DNA of 64,000 nucleotides. Source: Stentor coeruleus. Taxonomy: Eukaryota; Ciliophora; Heterotrichea; Heterotrichida; Stentoridae. The notes under the pieces are model-generated. The model was not told the origin of the DNA, did not search any database, and saw only the letters and a program-made list of their open reading frames with translations. Position numbers and translations under genes: made by a program. The stretch is taken from the NCBI GenBank assembly GCA_001970955.1, contig MPUH01000324.1:1-64000 (forward strand), in the 5' to 3' direction. The first letter of the stretch is position 1. Each line of letters starts with the position of its first letter. This document shows positions 46,501 to 56,406 of the stretch, piece by piece.

Positions 46501-47455
46501 CTAAATTTTGTAAGTTTTCACTACGTACATATATAAATATATTCTCTAATACTCGAACAGGAAGGTGTACATAAGATTTAACATAATTTGACACAAAAAT
46601 ATTATAACAAAAGTTGTTTTCTATAGCATCACGAAACTTTTTTGCTTTAGATATTCTTATTTCAAACCTTGCAGGATCCTCATCTTCAAACCTTAAGTTA
46701 ATTCTAGTCGCATATTTTTGCCCACCAGTATCCCAAGTTATTTTATATTTTTCTAATTTTTCATCATAGCTTTCAACATAACATTTTTTCCAATTGCAAA
46801 TCCCATCTGAGTCAAACCATTTCGAAAATGCATGAACTTTGTCATCTGGGAATTTTTTTCTAGTCTCAATCATGGATTTTGGACTCAAAGGGTCGATGAT
46901 AGGGTCATAAAAATGCAGTGGGAGTTTTTCTTTTTGTATGCATTTTTTTGTGTTTTTCAACTCTTCCTGTTCATTTTCCTGATATTTTTCTAAATTTTGT
47001 TCATAATTGTTTCTGAAATTTGGGTTTAAGTCTTTTGTGGAGTTTTTACCTTTTTTTATGCTTTTTTTTCTTAGGATTTCTGGGTCTTTGATTATAATTT
47101 TTTTACTTGATCTTGAGAGTTTTTTTGTAAATTCTTCAGCATGTTTTAAAGATAAAAACGACCCTGGCATGTGTTTTTTTTTCAAAGATGGGAGGATTTT
47201 GAATATGGTTGAGTCGTATTCTATTTCTGGTGCTAGTGCTGGTGATGAAAAACTTTCAGCTAAATTTTTATGTTCTGGTTCAGGAAGTCTAAAATGTACT
47301 GTTGAATTAAGCTCAGCATGACCTGATGATAAGTTATTATGTTGGAGAAATTGAGTTAAAGCATGTGGGCTAAGGGGTTTTGAGCTATTTTCACGAATAC
47401 CTTGCTGACTTGGAGTCCTACGCCTACTCATACGGAACTCGGTGTTTCTTTTCAT
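34553..47455 (-). CDS. Axonemal inner-arm dynein heavy chain (DNAH1-like)
   Basis: The coding region runs from the ATG at 47455 to a TAA at 34553 with one 15-nt intron near its 3' end (34760-34774, minus-strand GTAAATTATATATAG), giving about 4295 aa. The motor has four P-loops: AAA1 GPAGTGKTETTKDL (about residue 1600), AAA2 GESMSGKSTAL (about 1885), AAA3 GLTGTGKTLLMKSF (about 2268) and AAA4 GVGGSGRMSLTKL (about 2608). A coiled-coil stalk (about 2880-3150) flanks the microtubule-binding tip. The C-terminus after splicing includes CPVYRTLSRAGVLSTTGHST, as in axonemal dyneins. The N-terminal KCYVESYDEKLEKYKITW segment and the length recall DNAH1 (4265 aa), a single-headed inner-arm type; the subclass is tentative. 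It powers ciliary bending. Confidence 0.96.
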
Positions 47456-49239
47456 TTTTATTAGTTTAAATGATAAACTGTAGGAATCTGCAGTCAAGAA
47501 TTTTGGTGTTTAAATGAGGAGAAGAGGTTTTAGTTTTTTAAGATTATATAGGGTTGTTAAGATGAAATAAGATTGTGAAGAAATGTTTTTTAGACGAAGA
47601 AAATTTTGAGGAAATGAATAAATGTTAGTCAAGGTAAATGCATTAAATAGATTGTATAATGCTGTTTAAATCATAGAATAAGATTAAGTTTAAAATTAAT
47701 ATTACATTTTTTACTACTATTTGAAATGGGATTATAAGTATTTACTTTACTATTTATATCCTATTTCACTGATTTTTCTAAAAAATCAAAACTAAAAAAA
47801 CTGATACTGTTCTCAAACTCAATATACATTTACTTAAAATCTATTATTAATAGAACAATTTAATCTGTATTCAGAATACTTAATAGCCTATTAAAAAATA
47901 CAAATAGTTGTTTTTTCATATCATTATTAAATCTTAAACCTTATTAAAAATGTTCATCTATCTATCCTAAATGCTAATTAATTCATTCTATAAACTCCAT
48001 ATCAAATACTAAAAGCATAAAATTCCTAATCTATCCATAAATTCTTTATCTTTCATATTCACTAACCTCAAACCATAAAACCCCAAAAAAATTATCTTCA
48101 ACATCTAGAAACTTAATAATCTTAATTTGTAAGCTCATTAACCTTTCTTACTAAACTAATAATTAACTTTAAGGATATCTCTCAATCATTCTTCCTTCTA
48201 TTCATCTCAACCTTAAAGTTCACTTTTTCCCCCTATTTTCAGTGTTTAAAAAAACCCACTATTTCTTATTTACCTTAACTACTTATAAAATCATAAACCC
48301 CTTTTCTTTCTATATAAAAATTCTTTATTATCTTCATATATCCTATCATAATTCCTAATCTTATTACTCTCTATTATATCCAATCATTTAAGTACGCCTT
48401 AGCTCTTAACTCCCGACCCATTATCTTTTAGCTCATGAATATTTAATACTAAAATATAAAAAAATCATCATTTATAATTTCTTTAATATCCTCAATACCT
48501 TTCATTCAATATCTATAAAAGTGTTTAAAAATAGCATCATATTCATAGAATTTTTGGAAAATATTAATCGAATAATCTAATTTGAAATATATGTTTTATT
48601 TACTTTGTATGTATTTCATCAGCTTATTTATAAATTATTCATAAATTTACTAAGCTTGAGTTTCAATTGTATTTGCAGCGAATTGCTAGAACTTTTTGCA
48701 TTAAGAATTAGAACACTTCATTTTATTAGTGTTATAAGGAAATGGAAGTGCAAAGTATTAGAATAAAATTTATTTAATAAATTGATAAGCTGAATATTAA
48801 GGGTATAAAGAGATGATATGAAGATATATAAGATTTTATATATTAAGGTTTTTTTTTTAGGAAACAAGTTTATTGTGATTAGATACAGATTTTATTATAA
48901 GAGTGAACTACATTAATAATATAAAAGGATATTTTTAATTATAAATTTGTTCTAATATTAAAATTTGTTCTAATATTAAAATCTGTTAAAATATACATAT
49001 CTCTAAATATCATCACATTTAAAACATTCTTCAAACTTCATTTTTACCTACACACTATCAAAAACTCATAAATAATTCCTACCTTCCCCTACCTAAAACT
49101 TAAATAACATATTATTTAAAATACTCTTATAATTCATAACTCAATCACCCTAAATAAAAATCTTATAAATCTATCAATAATGAAATATTTCCAATCAACC
49201 TATGACAATTTTATAGCTAATTTCCTATCTAAGGTACTT
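47456..49239. other. Long intergenic spacer, possible cryptic transcript
   Basis: This 1.8-kb spacer lies between dynein (minus, start side) and RER1 (minus, stop side). Blocks on the plus strand are: C-poor 47480-47650, G-poor about 47750-48540, a balanced stretch about 48540-48740, C-poor about 48740-48940, and G-poor 48960-49230. The outer blocks fit the neighbours. The inner G-poor then C-poor pair is what surrounds a plus-strand transcript elsewhere in the window. No ORF or known RNA is recognised. Confidence 0.5.
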
Positions 49240-49773
49240 TTATTTTTTTTCTGACCCTCGATATTTAGCTTTTCCAATATCAAAAGGAATATATTTGTGC
49301 TTGATCATATGGGCAATTTGTCTCCTCATCGTAACTACAAATAATATAATGAAGTACATAACCAGCACTGGCCAAAACACAGGCAAATCTAAATATGGGA
49401 AAAACGTGCATATAAATGCAATACCTATAGCTATTGTCATGTTTTTCCATAACCCAAATTCCCCTAATTTTCTCAAAAATGGTTTAAATTCATCTGTGTC
49501 TCTAATTGGTAGGACGGGGTTATCTAATTCTTCTTCTTCTAGATCAGATTTGATTGGAGTTAAAAAGCGTAAGAATAGGTTAAGGATCAAAATAGCTAAA
49601 CAATAGCTTATAACGTGGAACCCTAAATAAAATTTACCTTTAGTCACTACAATACGCCCACCATAGCTTACTAAGAGAACTAAGCAGAAAAACCATCTCC
49701 AAAATACATGGGGAATAACTTTTCCTTCGTAAGCCAAGAAAAGCTGCTTTATTCTTAATAATTTCTTGTCCAT
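49240..49773 (-). CDS. RER1: RER1, Golgi-to-ER retrieval receptor
   Basis: This 177-aa four-helix membrane protein matches RER1. The strongest segments are PVFWPVLVMYFIILFVVTMR and HMIKHKYIPFDIGKAKYRG, nearly the same as the family's PVFWPILVMYFIMLF and HMIKYRYIPF; FKPFLRKLGEFGLWKNMT is also characteristic. RER1 sits in the cis-Golgi and returns escaped ER membrane proteins in COPI vesicles by reading polar residues in their transmembrane helices. The length is typical (about 190 aa). Stop codon TAA. Confidence 0.96.
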   Translation of the reverse strand: MDKKLLRIKQLFLAYEGKVIPHVFWRWFFCLVLLVSYGGRIVVTKGKFYLGFHVISYCLAILILNLFLRFLTPIKSDLEEEELDNPVLPIRDTDEFKPFLRKLGEFGLWKNMTIAIGIAFICTFFPYLDLPVFWPVLVMYFIILFVVTMRRQIAHMIKHKYIPFDIGKAKYRGSEKK

Positions 49774-50052
49774 ACTTATTATAAATACTTGTGTCGGATT
49801 AGAATTTGGAATTATGGGAGTCTTGAAGAAGGGTTTTTTTAAAACTGGGCTGAATAAAGATTTTTGGAGTTTTAATGTAGTTACTCCGCTAAATTTTACT
49901 TAAATTATCATAAAAATACAACAAAAAACTATAAAATCAATTAAAAGCAAATGCTAAACACCTTAAAAAAATCTTACTCCCAAAACCTTACCAAAAACCA
50001 AAAAAAATCATCAAACCACAAGCTTATTTTTTAAATTTCAATCATATTTAGC

Positions 50053-51267
50053 TTAACTTTTTTTTTTAGGCGACATTGCTCTAACCAATTGTGTCACTCT
50101 ATCAATCATAACCTCAACATCATCAGTATCCAAAATATGACAAAGCTTTAAAAACGCTTCTCCCGACAAAGATTTTTTAATTTTCATATATTCTTCTAAT
50201 AATCCAGTAATCCACTTCCATATCTGATGAGTATTAGGTTCTTTACTAAACGATCCTGAAGGTGAGCATTGAACAATCATATCAGTAATTTTATCAATAA
50301 GCCTTCTAGACTTTTTATATCTAGAATGATGTTGTCTTAAATGAAGGAGTTTTGAATAAAAGTCTTTAGTTGACGTGACTCCAACAATTTTCATAGCCTC
50401 ATGACATATAATTCTATAAGAAACATCCTCAGAACGTTCAGTTAATCCATGCTCATCCTTATCTGGAGTATTCATAAACCTCTTTTCAGAAATCTTTATT
50501 TTCTTCACATTTTTCTTATCATAATCTTCACTTTTAAGCCCATCTGAAGCATAGAAAAATTCGTTATCCATACTTCGACTTTTATTTAAACTTAATATCG
50601 TCTCTTCTTTTAACATCAAAGTTCTCTTCATCCTATCAATTATCACTGCAGCTTCTTCTAATTCTTTCTCAAAATGCTTCCTTTCCTCTTCAGCAAACTC
50701 ATTTACCTCCCTAAGTTCCTTATTTTCCTTTAACAACTCATTCTCTTTATTTTTAAGATCTTTAACCAAGATTTGACTTTCTTCAAAAGCTTTCAACCCC
50801 ATTTCTTTTTCATATGTAATATTCGATATTTCTTTATCTTTTTTATAAATAATCTCATTAAGCGATGTTACTTTATTTTGTAAACCATAATTCAAGCTTT
50901 TTAGTTCATTTATTTCCTTATCTTTATCTTTAATCATTTTTACAAGACTTTCTTCATTCAACTGCATCTCATTTATCCTCCCTTTTAACTCACTTAGATC
51001 ATTTTCCCCAATTGGACTATCTTTAATTTCTACAGAATTTTGTGTATATGAATTCCAATCTTCAGACCTTGGATCATTATCTGATGGCGTTGAATAATTA
51101 AATGCTTTTTTATAATAATCTTCTTCATATGAATATTTTGAATTTATAGTATCACTTTGGTCCTATATAAGAATTACTTCTTCAGTTAAAGAATTCCCTA
51201 TTCTTTTAAGTGTCTCGCGTATATCTGCGAGTTTGTTTTGGATTCTAGGGTTTTCCATACCTTCCAT
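50053..51267 (-). CDS. Coiled-coil protein, possibly CEP70-like
   Basis: Two exons join across a 15-nt intron (51163-51177, minus-strand GTAATTCTTATATAG), giving 399 aa from the ATG at 51267 (a second ATG follows at codon 4). Residues about 85-220 form a long coiled coil (ELKGRINEMQLNEESLVKMI, ENELLKENKELREVNEFAEE). The C-terminal 130 residues are helical (SYRIICHEAMKIVGVTSTKD through EVMIDRVTQLVRAM) and recall the end of centrosomal protein CEP70, a weak resemblance only. It could be a basal-body or cytoskeletal protein. It is on the same strand as PSMD8, 41 bp downstream of that gene's stop. Stop codon TAA. Confidence 0.85.
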
Positions 51268-51308
51268 TTATTATTTCTTGTACATTTCGCTATGGGTAAT
51301 AATAACTA

Positions 51309-52109
51309 TTAAACTATTCTTTCTAGTTCTATTGCGTAGTTTAAAGCTTGATTGATGAGTTGCCATTTGGGAATTTCATGAGTTTTTTTTTCATTGCTTT
51401 TGATAAGAAGCTCATTGTTTTCTATCCTCCAAATATCTTTTCCTGATCGTTCAGCGTAGGCTTGAAGAAAAGCTGCAAGTTCTGAATAGTCGTTTAGTTT
51501 AAGAAGCTGGCAGGCACCTTCGACTGAGAGTTTTTCATAAGCTTTTTCGAAGCTCGAAGCGATTTCAAAGCGGATTGTGTCAGAAATTCTGTTGATAAAA
51601 AAGTCGAATTCACTTGATGGGGAGTGGTTTTTCGCTGAAAGGACCTCTTGGTAATTTCCCTCCATGAAAAACTGCTCAAGCGTCACAGCGAACTGTATAT
51701 ATTTGTTATCTGTATACAAATTCCAAGGCACAGACTCAAGCTCAGAGTGAAATTCTTCTATCTTATTATAAGAAAGTAGGTAAGTCAAATAAAGGCCCCA
51801 GATTTTCCATTGATCTTCACTATCCTTAAGAATCTCGCTATAATCTTGATATAAATTAGTGAGTATTTCAAAGCATTGTTCAATCCCAGTGAAATCTGCA
51901 CATTTGATATAACATTTCAAAGCTGCTTCAAAAAAGTCTCTAATTCCTTTAAGCTCAGACTCATTTTTCACAGCAGACGGGGGCATTGAAGGTACTTGTA
52001 TAGCGACTTGCCATAAAGAATTTACAGCGTTTAAAAGGTCGGGAGGACTTGAAATGCTGAGATTCAATTCTAAAGTTGAAGTCCCTTGTTTCAAAGCTTG
52101 AAGCGACAT
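51309..52109 (-). CDS. PSMD8: 26S proteasome regulatory subunit Rpn12 (PSMD8)
   Basis: The 266-aa protein matches Rpn12/PSMD8, a non-ATPase lid subunit of the 26S proteasome. Diagnostic stretches are AVTLEQFFMEGNYQEVLSAK, FDFFINRISDTIRFEIASSF followed by EKAYEKLS, and the C-terminal NYAIELERIV (human YARQLEMIV), which docks on Rpn10 or other lid subunits. The CSN8/PSMD8/EIF3K helical-plus-winged-helix domain fills the protein, and the length is typical. It is head-to-head with the cyclic-nucleotide-binding gene, with 26 bp between start codons. Stop codon TAA. Confidence 0.95.
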   Translation of the reverse strand: MSLQALKQGTSTLELNLSISSPPDLLNAVNSLWQVAIQVPSMPPSAVKNESELKGIRDFFEAALKCYIKCADFTGIEQCFEILTNLYQDYSEILKDSEDQWKIWGLYLTYLLSYNKIEEFHSELESVPWNLYTDNKYIQFAVTLEQFFMEGNYQEVLSAKNHSPSSEFDFFINRISDTIRFEIASSFEKAYEKLSVEGACQLLKLNDYSELAAFLQAYAERSGKDIWRIENNELLIKSNEKKTHEIPKWQLINQALNYAIELERIV

Positions 52110-52135
52110 TTATATGGATTAAGCAAACAGTTTTT
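52110..52135. promoter_or_regulatory. 26-bp head-to-head intergenic segment (PSMD8 / CNBD protein)
   Basis: Only 26 bp separate the ATG of PSMD8 (minus) from the first in-frame ATG of the divergent gene (52136). Core promoter elements for one or both genes must therefore overlap coding sequence or transcripts. Confidence 0.55.
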
Positions 52136-53326
52136 ATGGTTTCTATAATACAAGATCTTAACAAAGCCTTGAGACTTTTTGGGAGTTTTCATAAGAATCA
52201 AGAAGACTTAGAGTTTTTAGTCCACTTTTTAACTCAGTTCGAGACAATTGGCCACTATTTGAATAGTTATACAATGCAACAAAGGATTAAAATCATCGAC
52301 AGTTTCAGTTTGTTAGAGTTCTCAGCAGGACAGGTGATATTCCGCAAAGGGGACCCGAGTTCTTGTTATTATTTTGTCCTTGAAGGGGTTATTGAAGCTT
52401 TTAATGAACAAAGAGATGGGACAATAAAACCTGTTGGGAAAATAACTTATGGTAAAGCATTAGGGGAAATCGGGATATTAAGAAATCAACCAAGGTCATT
52501 AACATGCATAGCAAAGACTAAAGGTTGGTATTTAACCCTTCGTAATGAAGAATTCATATCTTTACTTGCATCTCATATGTTTAAAACTTTAGACCAGAAA
52601 ATTCAGTTTATAGAGACTTATTTCCCTAATGTTAAAAAACTAACTACTGTACAGAAACAAAGAATTGCTTATGCTATGGGGAACTTCTCGTGTAGCCGTG
52701 GCCAAAGAATTTCAACACAAAAAGAATTTATTCAATATCTTTGCTTTATTAATGAGGGAGAACTTATTGTTAATCTGATATCTGAAAAAAGTTTAAAATC
52801 AATGACTTTAAAACTTGCTCCAGGGAATATTATTGGAGAAGAATGTGTGTTTTTTAATACAAGCCTTAGGTATAATATTAGTGTCTCTTCAGAACATGCA
52901 CATATTTATACATTACAGAAAAAAGATTTGCTTGTTCTTCTACCTCCTGAAACTTTAGAATTATGGAAGAGTAATTTTAAAGCGAAAGTTAAAAGCAGGG
53001 GACAGTTTATTGAAGGTCTTGGTCAAAATCGTCAAGTTAATGATATGAGGAATATGAGTTTTTCACATTTTACCTTAGCTTCGAGTTATGCGAAAAAAAG
53101 GTTGGATTTGATTAAAAAACGTAATGAAATATCGATAAGTACTGATAGTGAAGAAAAATCAGCAATTATTGGTAAAACACTTAAGGAGTTTAGTCCTGCT
53201 GCTGTTATGTCCCGAGGGAAAACTGTGGTAAAAAAGATGAGAAGGGTTAGTTTAGGGAATGGATTTGGTTTTAAAGATGGGAATAGACTTAGAGAAAAGC
53301 TAAAGTTTAATATAAGTATGCTGTAA
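52136..53326 (+). CDS. Double cyclic-nucleotide-binding-domain protein
   Basis: From its first ATG this protein is 396 aa. Two cNMP-binding folds follow one another. The first (about 70-170) includes FSAGQVIFRKGDPSSCYYFV and the cassette GKALGEIGILRNQPRSLTCI, close to the canonical GE...PR(S/A)xx phosphate-binding cassette. The second (about 185-290) includes FSCSRGQRISTQKEFIQYLC and GNIIGEECVFFNTSLRYNIS, which lacks the cassette arginine. It resembles PKA/PKG regulatory proteins or the CNBD proteins common in ciliates, without a kinase or channel domain and without an obvious dimerisation-docking helix. It may be a cAMP/cGMP sensor. The C-terminus is basic (KTVVKKMRRVS). Stop codon TAA. Confidence 0.88.
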   Translation: MVSIIQDLNKALRLFGSFHKNQEDLEFLVHFLTQFETIGHYLNSYTMQQRIKIIDSFSLLEFSAGQVIFRKGDPSSCYYFVLEGVIEAFNEQRDGTIKPVGKITYGKALGEIGILRNQPRSLTCIAKTKGWYLTLRNEEFISLLASHMFKTLDQKIQFIETYFPNVKKLTTVQKQRIAYAMGNFSCSRGQRISTQKEFIQYLCFINEGELIVNLISEKSLKSMTLKLAPGNIIGEECVFFNTSLRYNISVSSEHAHIYTLQKKDLLVLLPPETLELWKSNFKAKVKSRGQFIEGLGQNRQVNDMRNMSFSHFTLASSYAKKRLDLIKKRNEISISTDSEEKSAIIGKTLKEFSPAAVMSRGKTVVKKMRRVSLGNGFGFKDGNRLREKLKFNISML

Positions 53327-53654
53327 AATTGTAGAGATTTGAAGAAGATAGGTTTCTATTTTTAATATTATGAAATATATAGGGAATATATATATCGGGC
53401 TAGTTTGATAAGTTTTTATAATATTATAGTAATCAAATTCAGTTTCAAAGATAAATATTTTATTTATAATAGTTCTTAAAAATAAAGTTTTAACTATATA
53501 ATTTAGCTTAAAAAACATATCAAAAATTATATTTACCAATAAATAAATATTATTTTTACTACACTTATTTTAACTAAAAATCTTCATCAGGATATTTTTT
53601 TCAACAACCTCACACCTACCTTAAAAATCAGAAATTTTCATATCAAAAATAAAA
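53327..53654. other. Short intergenic spacer
   Basis: This is a 328-bp AT-rich spacer between two plus-strand genes, with a G-poor right end. No feature is seen. Confidence 0.6.
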
Positions 53655-54473
53655 ATGGGAAATTTATGTCGGCATCAGTCAAATACACATCCTTCAAGGT
53701 CTCGAAGTAAAACAGTTGAAACTGAAGTTTTAATCACTGAGAAACAACAAATTTCCACCCTAAATCAGTACCTTTTATACGATATCGGGGAAAAGTTTAA
53801 TTATATTTATTTCAAAGATTATCGTGACACTCATACTCCACTTCATATAGAAACATTATTTACAATACAAAAAGATTCTTTAAAATTCTTTCAAGATCCT
53901 ATAAGCCAAATGTATAGCTTGTCTTTTTTATATGATTCTCAATGTGAAGTCGATATCACATTATTTTTTTTTGTCAAAGAATATATAGAAGTTGCCACAA
54001 AGAAACAATATTTTTGTATTGACAACGAAAGAACTCCTAGTCCAATAAATTTACATGCATATCCTGGGAATTCAGTATGTGTAAAAATGATGGCAATGTT
54101 GGATTTGTCTTTATTTTCAGAGGATGAGATGAAGTTTTTAAATAAAATTATGGTTCCTCTTGTAATTTTTATGAGGAATGAGACTTTTAGTTTGCTTTTG
54201 TATATGAAATTAGAAGGAACAAATGTTATTAAGATAAGGGAGATTTTTTGTACAACAGAGGAAACATATGAAATACTTGATGTTTTTTTAACTGATAATG
54301 AGGCATGTTCAGTATGTTTGAATAACCAGAAAACGATGATGTTATTCCCTTGTCGCCATGTGTGCTTATGTGAGAGCTGTTTGAATTTTATGTTGAATCG
54401 TAATCATAAATGCCCGATATGCAGGTCAGTGATAAGGTTTGGATATAAAATATATAAAGATATGAGTTTTTAG
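53655..54473 (+). CDS. N-myristoylated RING-finger protein (MGRN1/RNF157-like E3)
   Basis: This 272-aa protein starts MGNLCRHQS, a plausible myristoyl/palmitoyl anchor (Gly2, Cys5). The C-terminal RING is complete C3HC4: CSVCLNN, MMLFPCRHVCLCESC and KCPICRSVI (about residues 218-262). The middle region has beta-rich sequence. The layout (lipid-anchored start, central domain, RING near the end) resembles MGRN1/RNF157/LUL-type ubiquitin ligases, which act at endosomal or plasma membranes. The central domain is too diverged for a firm family call. Stop codon TAG. Confidence 0.88.
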   Translation: MGNLCRHQSNTHPSRSRSKTVETEVLITEKQQISTLNQYLLYDIGEKFNYIYFKDYRDTHTPLHIETLFTIQKDSLKFFQDPISQMYSLSFLYDSQCEVDITLFFFVKEYIEVATKKQYFCIDNERTPSPINLHAYPGNSVCVKMMAMLDLSLFSEDEMKFLNKIMVPLVIFMRNETFSLLLYMKLEGTNVIKIREIFCTTEETYEILDVFLTDNEACSVCLNNQKTMMLFPCRHVCLCESCLNFMLNRNHKCPICRSVIRFGYKIYKDMSF

Positions 54474-55473
54474 TAATGAATATATTTTTGAGGTAAAATT
54501 TCAGACTTTTTGATGATGATTTTTGTAAAAAAAATACACGATTTATTGATTAGAGTTTTTACAATTTTTTTAGGAATTTAAGAGATTATTATAAATATAA
54601 ACATTAGAATGATGTGATGGATTGTGTTTATTTGTTGAAGTTTATAATATTATTTTGTTGTAAATGTTGACTGAAATTTTAGGTAAAATTTCAAAAATTA
54701 GAAAAACAGAGTAAATGAATTTTCTTATGAATAGATGGAAGTGTTTTAGATATGAATTTTATAAGTATTAAGGCTCAGATTTGGAATGAGGGTTAAAAAA
54801 GTGAATTTGATATTGAATTATATAAAAAATAAACTTTGATATAAAAAAAATGCAGTCAATATATTTATTAAGAATTTATGGCTTAGTAATTAGCTATGCT
54901 TTAAACACTAACTGCATTATATAATGAAAATATGTATATTTATATGATAGTCAAGATTAAGATTTGATATATATAAAGAAAAGTTATTTTATTGAAATTC
55001 AAGTATCTTAGTTTTATTTCTTACTAGAACAATGATACTAATACTGTTGAAAATACAATATTTCTAAGATAGCCTACTTTAATTTAAATATAATCATATT
55101 TTCAAGTTATAAAAAACACTTGCCCTACTTTACTATTATTTCTATATCTAATCCACAAATATTCTTTTCAAATTCAAATAAAAACTAAACTCTAAAAAGT
55201 AAATAATTACCCTAAACCAAATTCGCATGAATATTTTCCTTTTCTACTCTATGCTTTACAATCTTTACACTTAAAAGCTTATTAATAATAATCCTTTATC
55301 TGACATAAAAAAAATTCCTTCCGTCAATTATACAATTATCTTTATAAAATCCAATAAAAATACTAATCTTCACTTAAAATATTTCAACTACTCAATAAAT
55401 CGCAATTTGAAATACACATATTTATCAAAAATTACTGTGATCAATAAATGTCGAGCCTTTAATCATCTTATAA
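54474..55473. other. Intergenic spacer
   Basis: This is a 1-kb spacer. Up to about 54860 it is C-poor and from about 55080 it is G-poor on the plus strand, with the switch in between. No gene, repeat or RNA is recognised. Confidence 0.65.
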
Positions 55474-56406
55474 ATGTCAGCAAAGAAACAGGAAAGACTC
55501 TCAGTATTCCAATTCGAAAAATCCCGTGTTCTTTCTAAAGGTTCATCTATCCTCCCAGCTCTTGCTGTAGTGTACCTTTATTTCTTCATCCTCCCCCAAT
55601 TCCTCCATAAAATCTACGTACTTTTACCATACGACAACATGACAATAATGTACGCTTTAATATCAGCTTTACTTATTGCATTCTGTAGCATAACAGCAAA
55701 TTTATTTTTCTATATCCTCTATACAAAGAAAATCCCATACTTCGAAAAATTCCGCGTATCTCAAACTCCTTGGCCATGGGAATCAGACCCAAAAGGATAT
55801 AAAAAGCAATTTTATTCAACTTTAAAAACTGTGCTGATCAATCATTTAATAATACTTCCAGGGTCAAGTTATTTTGGTGTTGCTGTATTGAATACTCAAA
55901 TGAATCTTAAATTTGAAGACCTTCCAAGTGGACTTGATTTGTTTTGTTCTGTTATGTTTTTTTTGATTGTTGAAGATTTTTCATTTTACTGGGGACATAG
56001 GCTGTTTCATACACCTTGGATGTATAAAAAATTCCATAAGAAACATCATGAGTATAAAATTTCTATTGGTTTAGCTTCAAGTTATGCTCATCCTGTTGAG
56101 TTTTTGTTTGGAAATCTGCTCCCAGTAGGTCTTGGGCCTATGATTTTAGGACCGAAATGCCATATATTTGCCTGGTTTATATGGGCAATTATTAGGACTT
56201 TTGAAACTGTTGATGGACATTCTGGGTATGATTTCCCTTGGAGCCCTTTTAGGATGATACCTTTTTCAGCTGGAGCTGCTTATCATGGGTATCATCATTC
56301 GCATAATGTTGGGAACTTTGGCAGCTTTTTGACGTTCTGGGACAGCTTATGTGGCACTAATAAGTCTTATTTAGGATTCAGTGCTAAGAAGCTTAGATCT
56401 GATTAA
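55474..56406 (+). CDS. Sterol desaturase/fatty acid hydroxylase family protein (copy 3)
   Basis: This 310-aa di-iron membrane oxygenase has HRLFH at residues 175-179, HKKHH and HGYHH boxes, and the ETVDGHSGYDFPWSPFRMIP signature. Its spacing is the same as the copies at 18892 and 19883. Hydrophobic helices lie at about 28-55, 60-85 and 120-140, and around the His boxes. It is very similar to the next gene (long shared runs such as KISIGLASSYAHPVEF), so the two are a recent tandem duplication. It is probably an ER enzyme acting on sterols or long-chain lipids; the substrate is unknown. Stop codon TAA. Confidence 0.93.
   Translation: MSAKKQERLSVFQFEKSRVLSKGSSILPALAVVYLYFFILPQFLHKIYVLLPYDNMTIMYALISALLIAFCSITANLFFYILYTKKIPYFEKFRVSQTPWPWESDPKGYKKQFYSTLKTVLINHLIILPGSSYFGVAVLNTQMNLKFEDLPSGLDLFCSVMFFLIVEDFSFYWGHRLFHTPWMYKKFHKKHHEYKISIGLASSYAHPVEFLFGNLLPVGLGPMILGPKCHIFAWFIWAIIRTFETVDGHSGYDFPWSPFRMIPFSAGAAYHGYHHSHNVGNFGSFLTFWDSLCGTNKSYLGFSAKKLRSD

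Noticed and set aside
34760-47455. Several antisense ORFs of 60-105 codons inside the dynein gene
   Set aside because: They are mirror images of the conserved dynein frame and show no independent motif.
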